This document shows, in pieces, positions 33,758 to 42,459 of a DNA stretch of 52,783 nucleotides. Location of the stretch: contig CAJTXX010000010.1 of NCBI GenBank assembly GCA_910584145.1, positions 1-52,783 of the forward strand, written 5' to 3'. The notes below the pieces were generated by a model. That model did no database searches. It was given only the letters and a program-made list of their open reading frames with translations, and was not told the origin of the DNA. This DNA comes from an uncultured Eggerthellaceae bacterium. GTDB taxonomy: Bacteria > Actinomycetota > Coriobacteriia > Coriobacteriales > Eggerthellaceae. How positions within the stretch are numbered: the stretch's first letter is position 1; each line of letters begins with the position of its first letter. Position numbers and translations under genes: made by a program.

Positions 33758-36313
33758 TCAAGCGCCCTTCTTGGCGTTGTCGTTGAAGGCCTTGGCGCGC
33801 TTTAGCTGCGCGATCTCCTCTGGCTTGGTGTTGAAGAGGTCGTAGAGCAGGCCCTTGGGGAAGTCGTCCCGGATGGGCACGCGCGCTCCTCCCGCCACAA
33901 GAAGGCCTTCTCCTGCCTTGATCGACTCGTCGATGTACTCCTTCTCGGCAGCGGAGAGCGAGAGCATCTCCGCCCACGATGCGAGGTCCTGGGCCGCCTG
34001 CTTGTGCAGCAGGCAGAAGTCCGAGTTGAGGACCATCGTCCGCGCGCGCTCATGGGTGAGCATGTGGGAGGTGTTCTGGGAGATGCCCGTGCAGATGAGG
34101 TTGAACTTGCGCCCCTCCGCCCAGAACTTCGCGAAGTAGTCGATGATGGTGGGATGGCCGAAGAGCGATTGCACCTCGTCGATGTAGAGCCAGGTGGTCA
34201 CCCCCCGCTCGAAGTTCGCGTACATGCGGTTCCTCACGGTCTCTAGAGCTGTGAGCATTCCGAAGACGCGCATGTTGGTGGAGAGGTCGTGCAGGTCTAT
34301 GTTGGTGATGCGGTTCGCGAATCCGATGTTGGACTGCCGGTTGAAGAAGGAGAGCGCCCCTGTGACGTAGCGCTCGTAGCGGAGGGCTATGTCGCGCGCC
34401 TCGGCCTCGGGCTGCTCCAGCAATATCCCGTGGAAGTCGGTGAGCGTCGGAGTCGCGCCGTCTTCGGCATGCCTTGCGTACGCCGCCTCGACGCAGCGCG
34501 TGATGATGGACTTGTCCGCCTCGGGAAGCCCCTCTGACGACTCCGCCATCATGGCAGAGGACAAGGCCAAGAAGGCATCGATTTTGAACGCGAGCTGCGC
34601 GGCGTCGGCGCGGCCCTCGACGTCGGTGAGGTCGAAGGGGTTCAATGCCGTGTCGGCATCGGGCGCTAGCCGCACGTTCACGCCTCCCAGGGCCTCGATG
34701 AGGTTCCCGTACTCTCCGGCCGGGTCGAAGATGATGATCTCGTCGTCGGGGTATGCGAGCACGGTGTTGGTGATCTCACGCTTCACTGAGAACGACTTGC
34801 CGGAGCCCGGCTTGCCGCAGACGAACCCCATGGGGCTCGCAAGCTTCTTGCGGTTGCAGATGACGAGGTTGCCGGACTGCTTGGACTGCCCGTAGTAGCC
34901 GCCTCCCTCCTGGTTGAGCTCTAACGAGGCGAAGGGCATCTGCATGGCGATCTGGCCCGTGGTGAGGTAGCGGGTGACGTCTATGTGGTTCAGTCCCAAG
35001 GGCAGCACCGAGTTCAGCGCCTGGCGCTGTCGGTAGTAGAGGGGCTCGATGCCGAGGGAGTTGCCCTGCCCGACCGAGATGATCTGCTCGACCTGGCGCT
35101 CAAGCTCCTCCACCGTGTCGGCGTAGGTGTAGACGAGCCCTGTGTATACGAAGAGGCGCTCGTTCTTGTTGCGCAGGAAGTCCAGGAGCTCTTCCGCCTC
35201 CTCCTTGGAGTACCGAAGCTCGGGCGGCAGGATCGTGTAGTCGTAGCCCTTCTTCATCGCGCTCATCTGCTCGTCGATGATCTCCTTGTCCATCCAGTCC
35301 AGCTGGCGCTTCACGAGCGCGAGCGCGTCTGATTGGGCGATGGGCTGGATGTGGAGGTTCACCGACAGCGGCATCGGCAGGTCGATGATGTTGGCGAGGT
35401 AGTGGTCCTCAAGCATCGAGCCGAACGTGCGGATCGAGAGAACGCAGCCGTACGTCTTGTCGACCTTGAAGATGTCCGAGCGACCGTCCGGCTTGAAGTC
35501 TATGAGCGCCGGTGCGATGAGGTCCTTGGTGCGCACGTTCGATCTCGGGCTGATCTTGTCCCATGAGAAGGTGAAGGGCGATCGTGGGCGCAGCTGCGAC
35601 TGGATCGCGCGCAGCCGCTCGGTGCCGTCGAGCGCGTGCGCCTCGCAGCGGATGCGCGAGAGCGTGTCGGTGACGTCACCCTTGATTCGGGCGAGCTTCG
35701 GTACGGCCTCGTCTACGTCGGCAGCTCCCACCATGTAGGTGAGGTAGCGGTGGCGAGTGAGGTTCGAGACGCCCTCGCGCATCTTGTCGTTCAAGATCTG
35801 GTTGTACTCCCGGGCGTATCTCGCCGTGTCCTGGCCGGACTCCGGAAAGAAGCGCTTGTTGCCGATCTCCTCGTCGGGGATCGGGACGTTCGCTATGGTG
35901 AGCTGCACGGAGGAATCCGCGCCGAAGTAGTTGTAGAGCGAGGAGAGCACGGTGAAGATGTTCTGCTGGCTCTCCTTGCGCGCCGATTGGTAGGAGATGT
36001 CGGCGAACTCGACGGTTTGGGAGAAGAGCCCCTCCTCGACCTGGGCGATGCCGTCGCGATAGATGGCGTCGTAGCCGATGAAGGAGGATACGTCTCGCGC
36101 GGCGGCGCGCGCCCTCTTCTGGCCCGCGACCTTCTCCTCGTGCGCCTTCTTGCTGCGGTCGGCGTTCGATGAGCCACCCATCATTTGGCGTAGCATCCCA
36201 GCGCCAGCATGCGACTTGGCCTTGCTCCGAGCCGCCTTCCGCTTGCCCTTGAGCGCCTTCTTCTCTTCCTTTCGCTTCCTTGGATCAGATGTCTTCTTAT
36301 CGGGATGGCTCAT
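33758..36313 (-). CDS. virB4: VirB4-family conjugation ATPase
   Basis: This 851-residue ATPase powers the type IV secretion channel. The N-terminal domain (about 90-450) mediates assembly. The C-terminal motor has Walker A CGKPGSGKSFSVKREI (near 500) and Walker B LYIDEVQSLFGH (near 707), followed by GISQNTSHML as in other VirB4/TraE proteins. The first 75 residues are highly basic. Its start overlaps the end of the PrgI-like gene by 17 bases. It is the most conserved gene of the cluster. Confidence 0.95.
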   Translation of the reverse strand: MSHPDKKTSDPRKRKEEKKALKGKRKAARSKAKSHAGAGMLRQMMGGSSNADRSKKAHEEKVAGQKRARAAARDVSSFIGYDAIYRDGIAQVEEGLFSQTVEFADISYQSARKESQQNIFTVLSSLYNYFGADSSVQLTIANVPIPDEEIGNKRFFPESGQDTARYAREYNQILNDKMREGVSNLTRHRYLTYMVGAADVDEAVPKLARIKGDVTDTLSRIRCEAHALDGTERLRAIQSQLRPRSPFTFSWDKISPRSNVRTKDLIAPALIDFKPDGRSDIFKVDKTYGCVLSIRTFGSMLEDHYLANIIDLPMPLSVNLHIQPIAQSDALALVKRQLDWMDKEIIDEQMSAMKKGYDYTILPPELRYSKEEAEELLDFLRNKNERLFVYTGLVYTYADTVEELERQVEQIISVGQGNSLGIEPLYYRQRQALNSVLPLGLNHIDVTRYLTTGQIAMQMPFASLELNQEGGGYYGQSKQSGNLVICNRKKLASPMGFVCGKPGSGKSFSVKREITNTVLAYPDDEIIIFDPAGEYGNLIEALGGVNVRLAPDADTALNPFDLTDVEGRADAAQLAFKIDAFLALSSAMMAESSEGLPEADKSIITRCVEAAYARHAEDGATPTLTDFHGILLEQPEAEARDIALRYERYVTGALSFFNRQSNIGFANRITNIDLHDLSTNMRVFGMLTALETVRNRMYANFERGVTTWLYIDEVQSLFGHPTIIDYFAKFWAEGRKFNLICTGISQNTSHMLTHERARTMVLNSDFCLLHKQAAQDLASWAEMLSLSAAEKEYIDESIKAGEGLLVAGGARVPIRDDFPKGLLYDLFNTKPEEIAQLKRAKAFNDNAKKGA

Positions 36314-36701
36314 TGCCTTCAGCTCCTTTGCGTCGGGCTGCCCTTCTCGCGCGCCTTGTGGGCCTACCCGCCTCGGCCTTCTGGAGGTCGGGGGCGGCGG
36401 GGCACGAGTAGAGCAGCTTCTGGTCTTTCAGGTGGTGGTTAGCGAGCAGCGGCGCGAACTTCTCCGCGTGCATGCCGAAGGGCCGCCAGAAACCGGCGAG
36501 CCAGAACGGGATCGATGCGCACATGACGGGGAATGCGGCGTCTGCGACCTCGATGCCTATCCAGAAGTGGCATAGGGCTGCAACGAGGATCGCCGAGCCG
36601 AAGCCTCCTGCCACGCACACGAGCGTGCGGAAGGAGAGCTTGCCGACGATCTTCTCCTCGTATTCGCCGATGTCCTTCTGTATGGGGATCTGCAGTGACA
36701 T
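36297..36701 (-). CDS. PrgI-like membrane protein (VirB3 position)
   Basis: This 134-residue protein has two close membrane helices (about 27-50, 57-72) and a basic tail. It matches the PrgI/TcpE-type layout: SLQIPIQKDIGEYEEKIVGKLSFRTL at the N-terminus. It lies just before virB4, where VirB3/PrgI is expected. ATG 36701 is chosen because it leaves room after AGGGG; a GTG at 36710 is possible. Confidence 0.88.
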   Translation of the reverse strand: MSLQIPIQKDIGEYEEKIVGKLSFRTLVCVAGGFGSAILVAALCHFWIGIEVADAAFPVMCASIPFWLAGFWRPFGMHAEKFAPLLANHHLKDQKLLYSCPAAPDLQKAEAGRPTRRARRAARRKGAEGNEPSR

Positions 36702-36714
36702 GGCGACCACGCCC

Positions 36715-36930
36715 CTACGATGGGAGCCAGGATGTGTCTAGCATCCCGAAGTAGACCGCTGCGGCGATGATGATCGCGCCGCCCGCGATGGTGGAAATTG
36801 CGGAGGCGATCTGGCTGCCTCCCTGCTGTTCACGGATCGCCAGTCCCAGGCTTACCGCGCCCCATACGACGAGGAAACCGCCGAGGAAGGTCACGCAGCC
36901 GGAAACCAGGCTGATGATGTTTGCGAGCAT
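36715..36930 (-). CDS. VirB2/pilin-like small membrane protein
   Basis: This 71-residue protein with two hydrophobic helices (ISLVSGCVTFLGGFLVVWGAV; IASAISTIAGGAIIIAAAVYF) fits the small VirB2/TrbC-like or Maff2-like subunit usually found before PrgI. ATG 36930 follows AAAGGACAAAGAAC, the end of leader motif copy 2; an upstream in-frame ATG lies inside that motif. It precedes prgI by 13 bases. Confidence 0.8.
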   Translation of the reverse strand: MLANIISLVSGCVTFLGGFLVVWGAVSLGLAIREQQGGSQIASAISTIAGGAIIIAAAVYFGMLDTSWLPS

Positions 36931-36939
36931 GTTCTTTGT

Positions 36940-36986
36940 CCTTTGCGTCTTGATTGCCCGCATGCGCCCCTGAAGTGGAATGGGGC
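36940..36986 (-). promoter_or_regulatory. recurrent leader motif, copy 2
   Basis: On the minus strand GCCCC/GGGGC (36986-36982 with 36970-36966) pair around ATTCCACTTCA, followed by CAATCAAGACGCAAAGGAC leading into the pilin-like gene. It lies 46 bases downstream of copy 3, forming a tandem pair. Confidence 0.65.
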
Positions 36987-37032
36987 CCTTGTGGGCGAGG
37001 GTATAATTGGTAGTTGCGAAGGGCGCGATGCG

Positions 37033-37088
37033 CTCCTTTGCGTCTTGATTGGCTGCGGCGACCGGTGGTGCGTGGAATCATTGCCGGT
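37033..37088 (-). promoter_or_regulatory. recurrent leader motif, copy 3
   Basis: On the minus strand ACCGG/CCGGT pair around a loop containing ATTCCAC (37078-37072), followed by CCAATCAAGACGCAAAGGAG. No start codon follows the Shine-Dalgarno-like end before copy 2 begins, so here the motif stands without its own gene. It begins 29 bases after the coupling-protein stop. Confidence 0.6.
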
Positions 37089-37117
37089 ACTTGGAGGCTT
37101 AGCCTGCCGCAGCTTAC

Positions 37118-38944
37118 TCACTCGCCCATGAGCATCCCCTCCCTCCGCGCGCGATACCGCTTGAAGTCGAATGCGCCGCGCTTGCTCGCGGCCTCAAGCG
37201 ACTCTCGCCTCGGGTGCGCATCCAGCGGGTATTTCTTGTCCAGGTAGGCCTGCGCGCCGTTGATGAGGACGAGCGCCTGGTCGCGGGGCATGCGGGACAC
37301 CTCGCTCGCTTGCATGAGGTCGCGCTCGATGAGCCCGTAGTTGTGCGTGTAGGTGGGGTTCGCGCCGCGCGAGTCGTTCACGGAGACGTTGGCCACTGTC
37401 TGCTTGCCGATCATGTCCGCGATCTTCTGGTTTGTGTCCGCCGACTTGCCCCCGAGGTAGAGCAGCGTGTCGCAGGCGTTCATGATGGTCGCCGCGTTGT
37501 TCTCCCCGTAGTTCTCGTCGAGCTGGGAGAGCGACTGGCAGATCATGGACACCGCGATGTTGCGGCTTCGAGTCACCGTGATCATCCGCTCGAAGTCTGG
37601 GATGGTGCCTATGTTTGCGAACTCGTCGAACACGAAGTGCACGCATCTGGGGAGAGCGCCCGAAAAGCGCGAGAGCGCCGCCTCGCAGAGGGTGTCGAGC
37701 GCCTGCTGCATGAGCAGCGCGAAGACGAAGTCGAAGGTGGAGTCCGTGTCCGACATCGAGCAGAAGACCGCCACCTTGGCGCGCGCGTCCCCCAGGTGGT
37801 CGAGCGCCATCTCGTCGTAGGCGAGCAGCTCCTTCATCTCGGCGATGTCGAAGGGCTTCATGCGCACGTTGCACGAGACCATGATCGACTTCAGGGTCTT
37901 CCCGGCGGCCACCTTGAACTGCTTGTAGCTCGCGAGCGCGAAGTCGTCCTCCGGACGGACGGGCTTCGCGACCTTCACCCAGGCATAGCCGCTCGATGCC
38001 GGCTGGAACTCTCGCGATGAGATGTCGTAGCCGCTCGACTCTGCCACCCTCATGAGCCTCTCGCCGGTCTCTATCTCGTGGAAGAGCATGTCGAGCGGGC
38101 TCATGTAGTCCTCGTCGTCCTCGCGCGCGTCGGCGAGCGCCAAGAGCGAGAGCAGCCCTGGGACGCTATGGTCCTCCTCGGGGCAGTGGAGCAGAAGGTA
38201 CGAGATGAGCGCGGTGTAGAGGAGCTTCTCGGCGTTCTCCCAGAAGGGGTCGCCTGAGTGCTGGTCGTCTCCTGTGGTGTTGCGGATGAGGCATTCCACG
38301 AAACGGAGCGTGTCCGCCTCGCCCTTGATGTACTCGATGGGGTTGAAGTGGAGGGACCGGGTGAAGTCGATGGTGTCGAAGGTGCGGATCTCGTATCCGG
38401 CGTCTTCGAGCACCCACCCCATGTCGTGGATGAGCGTGCCCTTGGGATCGGTGATGAAGTAGTTGGCGTTGAGCTGCATGAGGTTGGGCTTCACGAAGTA
38501 GCGCGTCTTGCCGGTGCCGGGGCCGCCTATGACGAGAACGTTGTTGTTCGTCTCGGTCCTCTGGTCGTGGGACTTGTCGATGAGGCGGATTTTGGCGTGC
38601 TCGGTGAGCAGGATGTTGTTGTCGGCGTCCTTCCTGTCCGAGAACGCCTCCATCTCCTTTTGCGTCGCCCAGCGCGCCGACCCGTGCTCCTCGCCCTTGC
38701 GGTAGCGGCCGCGACGCTCCCACCAGCGCACCCATACGAGCCAGACCGCGCAGGCGCATGCCGCGCCTATGGCGAGTGGCAGGGGCTCTAGGGACAGCAG
38801 GGTGCCGCTTTGCGCCATGGACAGGGCGGCGCTTGCGACGTCGCCCTCCGAGTTGCCCATGGCGAAGAGGACGGCCGTGGCGGCGTCTCCTGCGAGGAAC
38901 GCGATGGCGGAGAGCGCTGCGATGAGCGAGAGCTCCGCCCTCAT
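37118..38944 (-). CDS. virD4: VirD4/TraG-type coupling protein
   Basis: This 608-residue coupling ATPase brings the relaxase-DNA complex to the channel. Two N-terminal membrane segments (about 5-30 and 50-72) precede the motor. Walker A is VIGGPGTGKTRYF (near 138-150), Walker B HFVFDEFANIG (near 436-446), with TDPKGTLIHD between. Its start overlaps the upstream PcfB-like gene by 4 bases. Length and layout are standard for VirD4 of Gram-positive ICEs. Confidence 0.96.
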   Translation of the reverse strand: MRAELSLIAALSAIAFLAGDAATAVLFAMGNSEGDVASAALSMAQSGTLLSLEPLPLAIGAACACAVWLVWVRWWERRGRYRKGEEHGSARWATQKEMEAFSDRKDADNNILLTEHAKIRLIDKSHDQRTETNNNVLVIGGPGTGKTRYFVKPNLMQLNANYFITDPKGTLIHDMGWVLEDAGYEIRTFDTIDFTRSLHFNPIEYIKGEADTLRFVECLIRNTTGDDQHSGDPFWENAEKLLYTALISYLLLHCPEEDHSVPGLLSLLALADAREDDEDYMSPLDMLFHEIETGERLMRVAESSGYDISSREFQPASSGYAWVKVAKPVRPEDDFALASYKQFKVAAGKTLKSIMVSCNVRMKPFDIAEMKELLAYDEMALDHLGDARAKVAVFCSMSDTDSTFDFVFALLMQQALDTLCEAALSRFSGALPRCVHFVFDEFANIGTIPDFERMITVTRSRNIAVSMICQSLSQLDENYGENNAATIMNACDTLLYLGGKSADTNQKIADMIGKQTVANVSVNDSRGANPTYTHNYGLIERDLMQASEVSRMPRDQALVLINGAQAYLDKKYPLDAHPRRESLEAASKRGAFDFKRYRARREGMLMGE

Positions 38945-39486
38945 CGGCTCTTCACCTCGACCCGCTCGACCTCGCGCGCGGCGTCCTTCGCCTCATGGGC
39001 GGCCTTCGATGCCTCGCGGGCTGCCTTGGCCTTGTCCTCAAGGGGCTCTTGGTCGCGGGCCTCCGTGAGCTCGATCTCGCGCGCCTCGCAGGCGCGCTCA
39101 AGCTCTGCATCCACATCTTGCTCAAGCCCGGCGAACACCTCGTCGACTTCCGGCGCGTCCGCGATGCGGAACACCAGGTGGTCGTGGCCGTCGACCTTCG
39201 CGAAGTCGTGCTCGATGGCCGCATCGTCGAGCCTCTCACCGATGATCGCTTTTAGGCTTTCGTAGTCGGGGAGCTCCTCGAACTCGGACATGTCGAGGCG
39301 CGCGAACTCGCGCACTTCCTCGTCTTGCTGCGGGGCGGCGTCTTCCAGGTTCCCGCGAAGGTTCTGGATCGCGCCTTTGAGCCTCTCGGCCGAGGCGCGG
39401 AGCGCCTCCTCGCTCATGTCCTGGCCCATCCTGAGGAACCAGTCGAAGAGCTTCTCCCCCGACTCGTCTCCGAAATCGCTTGCCAT
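38941..39486 (-). CDS. PcfB-like (DUF3801-type) relaxosome adaptor
   Basis: This 181-residue acidic helical protein (EKLFDWFLRMGQDMSEEALRASAERLKGAI) precedes the coupling-protein gene, the usual place of PcfB/DUF3801 adaptors that recruit relaxosome components to VirD4. ATG 39486 follows GAAGGAGGCAGGAA; the longer frame upstream is very basic and overlaps the next gene. The C-terminus is a long charged coiled-coil-like helix. Confidence 0.78.
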   Translation of the reverse strand: MASDFGDESGEKLFDWFLRMGQDMSEEALRASAERLKGAIQNLRGNLEDAAPQQDEEVREFARLDMSEFEELPDYESLKAIIGERLDDAAIEHDFAKVDGHDHLVFRIADAPEVDEVFAGLEQDVDAELERACEAREIELTEARDQEPLEDKAKAAREASKAAHEAKDAAREVERVEVKSR

Positions 39487-39502
39487 TTCCTGCCTCCTTC
39501 GT

Positions 39503-40246
39503 CTATCTCTCGTTCGAGCGCGCATCGCTTGCGCGTTCGGCTTTGCCTTGGTGCTCAGCGGCGAGCCTCGCTTCCTGGCTGCGCTGCTCCAGGGTCGGGG
39601 TCGCGGGCTCTTTTGTTTGCGCCTCGTACGCCTTGAGCTGGGCGTTGATGGCCTGCAGGAGCGTCATGCCCTCTTGCTCCTCCTCGGGGATGTCGATCAG
39701 GTCTATGCCCTTGAAGGTGAGCATCTTGCCCAGGTAGTTGCCCTCCACCGACATGAGGAAGTTCTCGCCCCTGGCTATGACTGAGCCGTCGTCGAGGTAG
39801 GGAAAGGCGTTCCCACCCCAGGTAAGCCCTGCGCTTATCGGCAGGTAGTCGAGGTGCTTGCACTCGTCGACGGTGGCGATCCGCATTCCGGCGACATAGC
39901 GCACGAGCTCCGAGCGCTCCTTGGCTATCGCCTGAAGGCTGAGCGACTCGAAGGGCACCCAGTCGGGGCCGTCCTGCTTGAGCGTCCACCACTCGTCGCC
40001 GCCGTCGACCTGTTGTATGAAGGCGAGGTCGCCGTAGATGACGCCCTGTCGGATCGCCCAGTTGCCCGCCTTGAGGAAGTCCGAGAGGTCGTCCATCGAG
40101 AAGCACCTGTCGAACTCGTAGGGGTACTCCTCAAGGTATGGGTCGTCCTGCCAAGCAAAGCCGCCTCGTTTGAGCCAGCCGTTCTTCTGGCATGCCTCCT
40201 CAAGGCTCTTCTGCTCTTCCGGGGTTGCCGGTGCCATGTTGTACAT
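39503..40246 (-). CDS. conserved unknown protein of the transfer cluster
   Basis: This 247-residue protein is soluble, with many Trp and acidic residues (GNWAIRQGVIYGDLAFIQQVDGGDEWWTLKQDG). It looks alpha/beta without a recognised motif and ends in a charged tail. ATG 40246 lies very close to GAGGAA; an ATG three codons later (40237) fits the ribosome site better. It ends 16 bases before the PcfB-like start. Position suggests a transfer accessory. Confidence 0.72.
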   Translation of the reverse strand: MYNMAPATPEEQKSLEEACQKNGWLKRGGFAWQDDPYLEEYPYEFDRCFSMDDLSDFLKAGNWAIRQGVIYGDLAFIQQVDGGDEWWTLKQDGPDWVPFESLSLQAIAKERSELVRYVAGMRIATVDECKHLDYLPISAGLTWGGNAFPYLDDGSVIARGENFLMSVEGNYLGKMLTFKGIDLIDIPEEEQEGMTLLQAINAQLKAYEAQTKEPATPTLEQRSQEARLAAEHQGKAERASDARSNER

Positions 40247-40417
40247 TTCCTCATCCTCTGCTTCTGTGTTTCCAGCCGTTCGATCTGAAGGGCGCGGCGG
40301 GGTCGCGTGGTTGTCTCGGCCCGTTTCTCGTCTGCGTTGCGTTTCGGCTGGCGTCTGCTGTCCCCGCCGCTTAGGTGCTTTATAGGCCAGACGTTGCAGC
40401 GACGACGACGTCGACCT

Positions 40418-40449
40418 GCGGTTAAGCGTCCCTAAGCGTCCCTAAGCAC
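40418..40449. repeat. 32-bp direct repeat, left copy
   Basis: This 32-base sequence, with the internal tandem GCGTCCCTAAGCGTCCCTAA, matches 42367-42398 at 31 of 32 positions in the same orientation. Here it spans the 3' end of the DnaC-like gene and encodes its last residues (VLRDA). The two copies bracket the replication-type gene block. Confidence 0.85.
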
Positions 40450-41247
40450 TTCCTCCATCAGATTCACATTTGTCCGCCTGGGCAGGCGTATGAGGCGGCA
40501 GGTCTCCTTGAGCCTCTCGGTGATCGCGACGGCGCTTTCGCGCTCGCCGTTGCGCGACATGCGCCTCATAAGCTCGTCGGGCATGTACTGGGAGGTAACT
40601 ATCGTCGGCCTCATCGCCTCGTAGCGCTCATTGATGATCTGGAACAGCGTTGTCATCACCCATGAGTTGGCGTTCTCCTTGCCGAGGTCATCGACGATGA
40701 GGATGTCGCACGAGGCGAATCTGGCTATGCCGTGCTTGGCATCGCCGTCGAAGCTCGCCTTCACCGCGTCGAGCATCGAGAGGGATGTGGTGATGATCGT
40801 CCGGTATCCGGACGCGCAGAATGCCATAGCGATCGCGGATGCCGAGTAGGTCTTTCCCGCCCTCGATGGTCCGCATATGTACAGGCCGACCCCGGGGCTT
40901 TCTGAGAAGCCGTCGAGGTAGTTCGAGAGCGAGGCATGGCAGATCGTCGCATCGAGGAACCTGCGCTTGACGCCGCAGCGCACGAATGCCTCCCTCTGCC
41001 GTGCCTTGGCCTCCAGCTCCTCTCGCTCGGCCTCCTCCTCCCGCTGCTTGGCCGCGCCGTCGCAACCGCATGGCTCGGCCCCTATCCAGTGGAACGCCCC
41101 CTGGAATCCCGTCATGCCGATCGGCTCCAAGGTGCTCCCGCACCATTCGCATACGATGGGATCAGGCGTAGGAACATCCAGCCCCTGCTCTTTCGCCTCC
41201 GAGTAGGTCAGCACCTTCATGCCCCTCCGTCTCTGCATGTCGCTCAT
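40432..41247 (-). CDS. DnaC/DnaI-like helicase loader ATPase
   Basis: This 271-residue AAA+ protein of the DnaC/IstB class has an N-terminal zinc-type region (CEWCGS ... CGCDG, about 33-61) and a coiled stretch (65-85), then Walker A GPSRAGKTYSA (near 126-136), Walker B ILIVDDLGKE, and sensor IVTSQYM with Arg finger-like RMSRNGERE. It probably loads host helicase on the excised element. It ends inside the left copy of the 32-bp repeat and follows the Rep-like gene by 18 bases. Confidence 0.88.
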   Translation of the reverse strand: MSDMQRRRGMKVLTYSEAKEQGLDVPTPDPIVCEWCGSTLEPIGMTGFQGAFHWIGAEPCGCDGAAKQREEEAEREELEAKARQREAFVRCGVKRRFLDATICHASLSNYLDGFSESPGVGLYICGPSRAGKTYSASAIAMAFCASGYRTIITTSLSMLDAVKASFDGDAKHGIARFASCDILIVDDLGKENANSWVMTTLFQIINERYEAMRPTIVTSQYMPDELMRRMSRNGERESAVAITERLKETCRLIRLPRRTNVNLMEEVLRDA

Positions 41248-41265
41248 TCGCTCTTGCCTTTCTTT

Positions 41266-41703
41266 TTAGAACCCTTTGTTTTCTTCTTTACTTATCAGGT
41301 GCCAGCTTTTCACCCCATCGGATGACGGGTTGTCACTTGAGGTAGCAGCGTTTATGCGACCTGTGTCAGGGGGTGCCAATTTGTCATCGCTGGGAGGAAG
41401 CACGGCGGGTCCAAGCCGGTAGCTCCGGGTCGAGCAGCCGTCCAGCGCCCAAGCGAGCTCGTCCTCGGCGATGAGTCCGTCGTCTGCCAGCTCGCCGATG
41501 GCGCGTATGACGGAGCGCTCCGAGATGCCCAGGTACGCCGCTGTGTTCCTCCGGCTCTCGTAGAAGCTGCCGCCTCCCTTGCAGAAGCCGTAGACGCGCG
41601 CGAACACGAGCAGCTGAACCCCCTTCAGCCCAAGCTCGCGCCACATGAACGGGTGGACGATGAGGAACGCGCCGTCGCTGTCACGATCCTCGCTTGCGCT
41701 CAT
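41266..41703 (-). CDS. HTH protein, RepA-N-like replication initiator candidate
   Basis: This 145-residue protein carries a winged-helix-type segment (LLVFARVYGFCKGGGSFYESRRNTAAYLGISERSVIRAIGELADDGLIAE, about 31-80) like the N-terminal domain of plasmid RepA/replisome-organiser proteins, then a polar tail. It lies just before the DnaC-like loader, the usual initiator-loader pairing. ATG 41703 overlaps the stop of the upstream HTH gene. Confidence 0.75.
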   Translation of the reverse strand: MSASEDRDSDGAFLIVHPFMWRELGLKGVQLLVFARVYGFCKGGGSFYESRRNTAAYLGISERSVIRAIGELADDGLIAEDELAWALDGCSTRSYRLGPAVLPPSDDKLAPPDTGRINAATSSDNPSSDGVKSWHLISKEENKGF

Positions 41704-41948
41704 CGTTTCCGCCCGTCCGAGACGAGGCCGAAGTTGCGCCGCGCCCATTCGAGCATCTCATCCCTGAACACGATCGATCCCCGCTTCATGCCGGAGAGCC
41801 TGCGCAGGGGGAACGGGTCGTCTCCGCCCCTCGCGAGGTCCCAGATCCGGTTCACCTTCATCCCGAGCAGGGCTGCTGCCTCATGAGGCGAGTAGATGTC
41901 TTGGATCGGCACCTGGTGTTTGGTCTCTGTCGCGTTGGTTTCTGTCAT
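41700..41948 (-). CDS. excisionase-family HTH protein
   Basis: This 82-residue protein with a MerR/excisionase-type HTH (IYSPHEAAALLGMKVNRIWDLARGGDDPFPLRR, about 18-50) ends coupled to the Rep-like gene (overlap of 4 bases). Such proteins regulate plasmid and ICE operons or aid excision. Start ATG 41948; the ribosome site is weak. The recombination operon has its own excisionase-like gene, so this one more likely regulates replication. Confidence 0.75.
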   Translation of the reverse strand: MTETNATETKHQVPIQDIYSPHEAAALLGMKVNRIWDLARGGDDPFPLRRLSGMKRGSIVFRDEMLEWARRNFGLVSDGRKR

Positions 41949-42000
41949 GGTTCAAATAGTCCTGTCTGCTCGCGAGCAGGTTCAGCGGACTGGAATTCCC

Positions 42001-42261
42001 TCAGCGCCCCTTACCTGATGTCTTCTCAAGGAGCTGCTTGTATCCTTTCGGCGTGATGCGCACCAGGCGATTGAGGTGCACGGCCTCGATCGCTCCTTCC
42101 TTGACCATCTTGTACACGGTCGCCTTGCACACCTTCAGCTTTGCCGCCACGTATCCGACGTCGAGGAGCCCCTCGACTTCTTCTACCGGTGCAGCGTTTT
42201 CTGGAGATGTCGCCATTGGGGCGTCGGGGGCAGATTTTGGTTGCCTTTGTTCGATCTTCAT
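42001..42261 (-). CDS. excisionase/HTH_17-family protein
   Basis: This 86-residue protein has a disordered N-terminus and a C-terminal HTH (LDVGYVAAKLKVCKATVYKMVKEGAIEAVHLNRLVRITPKGY, about 34-75) of the AlpA/excisionase type. ATG 42261 follows GCAGGAGGTCATGAA. It is the first gene of the replication-type block enclosed by the 32-bp repeats. Confidence 0.8.
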   Translation of the reverse strand: MKIEQRQPKSAPDAPMATSPENAAPVEEVEGLLDVGYVAAKLKVCKATVYKMVKEGAIEAVHLNRLVRITPKGYKQLLEKTSGKGR

Positions 42262-42366
42262 TTCATGACCTCCTGCGGGAATGCGGTTGATTCGAGTTGA
42301 GCGCAATTGAGCGCTGCGCATTCGCAGATGGTTGCAGGGCTTCGCAACGTCGGCAAACGTGAAGTT

Positions 42367-42398
42367 GCGGTTTAGCGTCCCTAAGCGTCCCTAAGCAC
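42367..42398. repeat. 32-bp direct repeat, right copy
   Basis: This copy differs from 40418-40449 by one base and lies in non-coding sequence upstream of the HTH gene. The region 42262-42512 otherwise holds only the terminator at 42460-42488. The tandem GCGTCCCTAA unit could be an initiator or regulator site (iteron-like). Confidence 0.85.
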
Positions 42399-42459
42399 GT
42401 CTTCCGCAAAAAGCACACATCGGGGCTTTCGCCGTCGCTTGTGACCCTGCTCTAGTGAA

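Noticed and set aside
37007..37019. TATAAT on the plus strand between leader motifs 2 and 3
   Set aside because: It has no matching -35 and no plus-strand gene follows; it may be chance in an AT-rich spacer.
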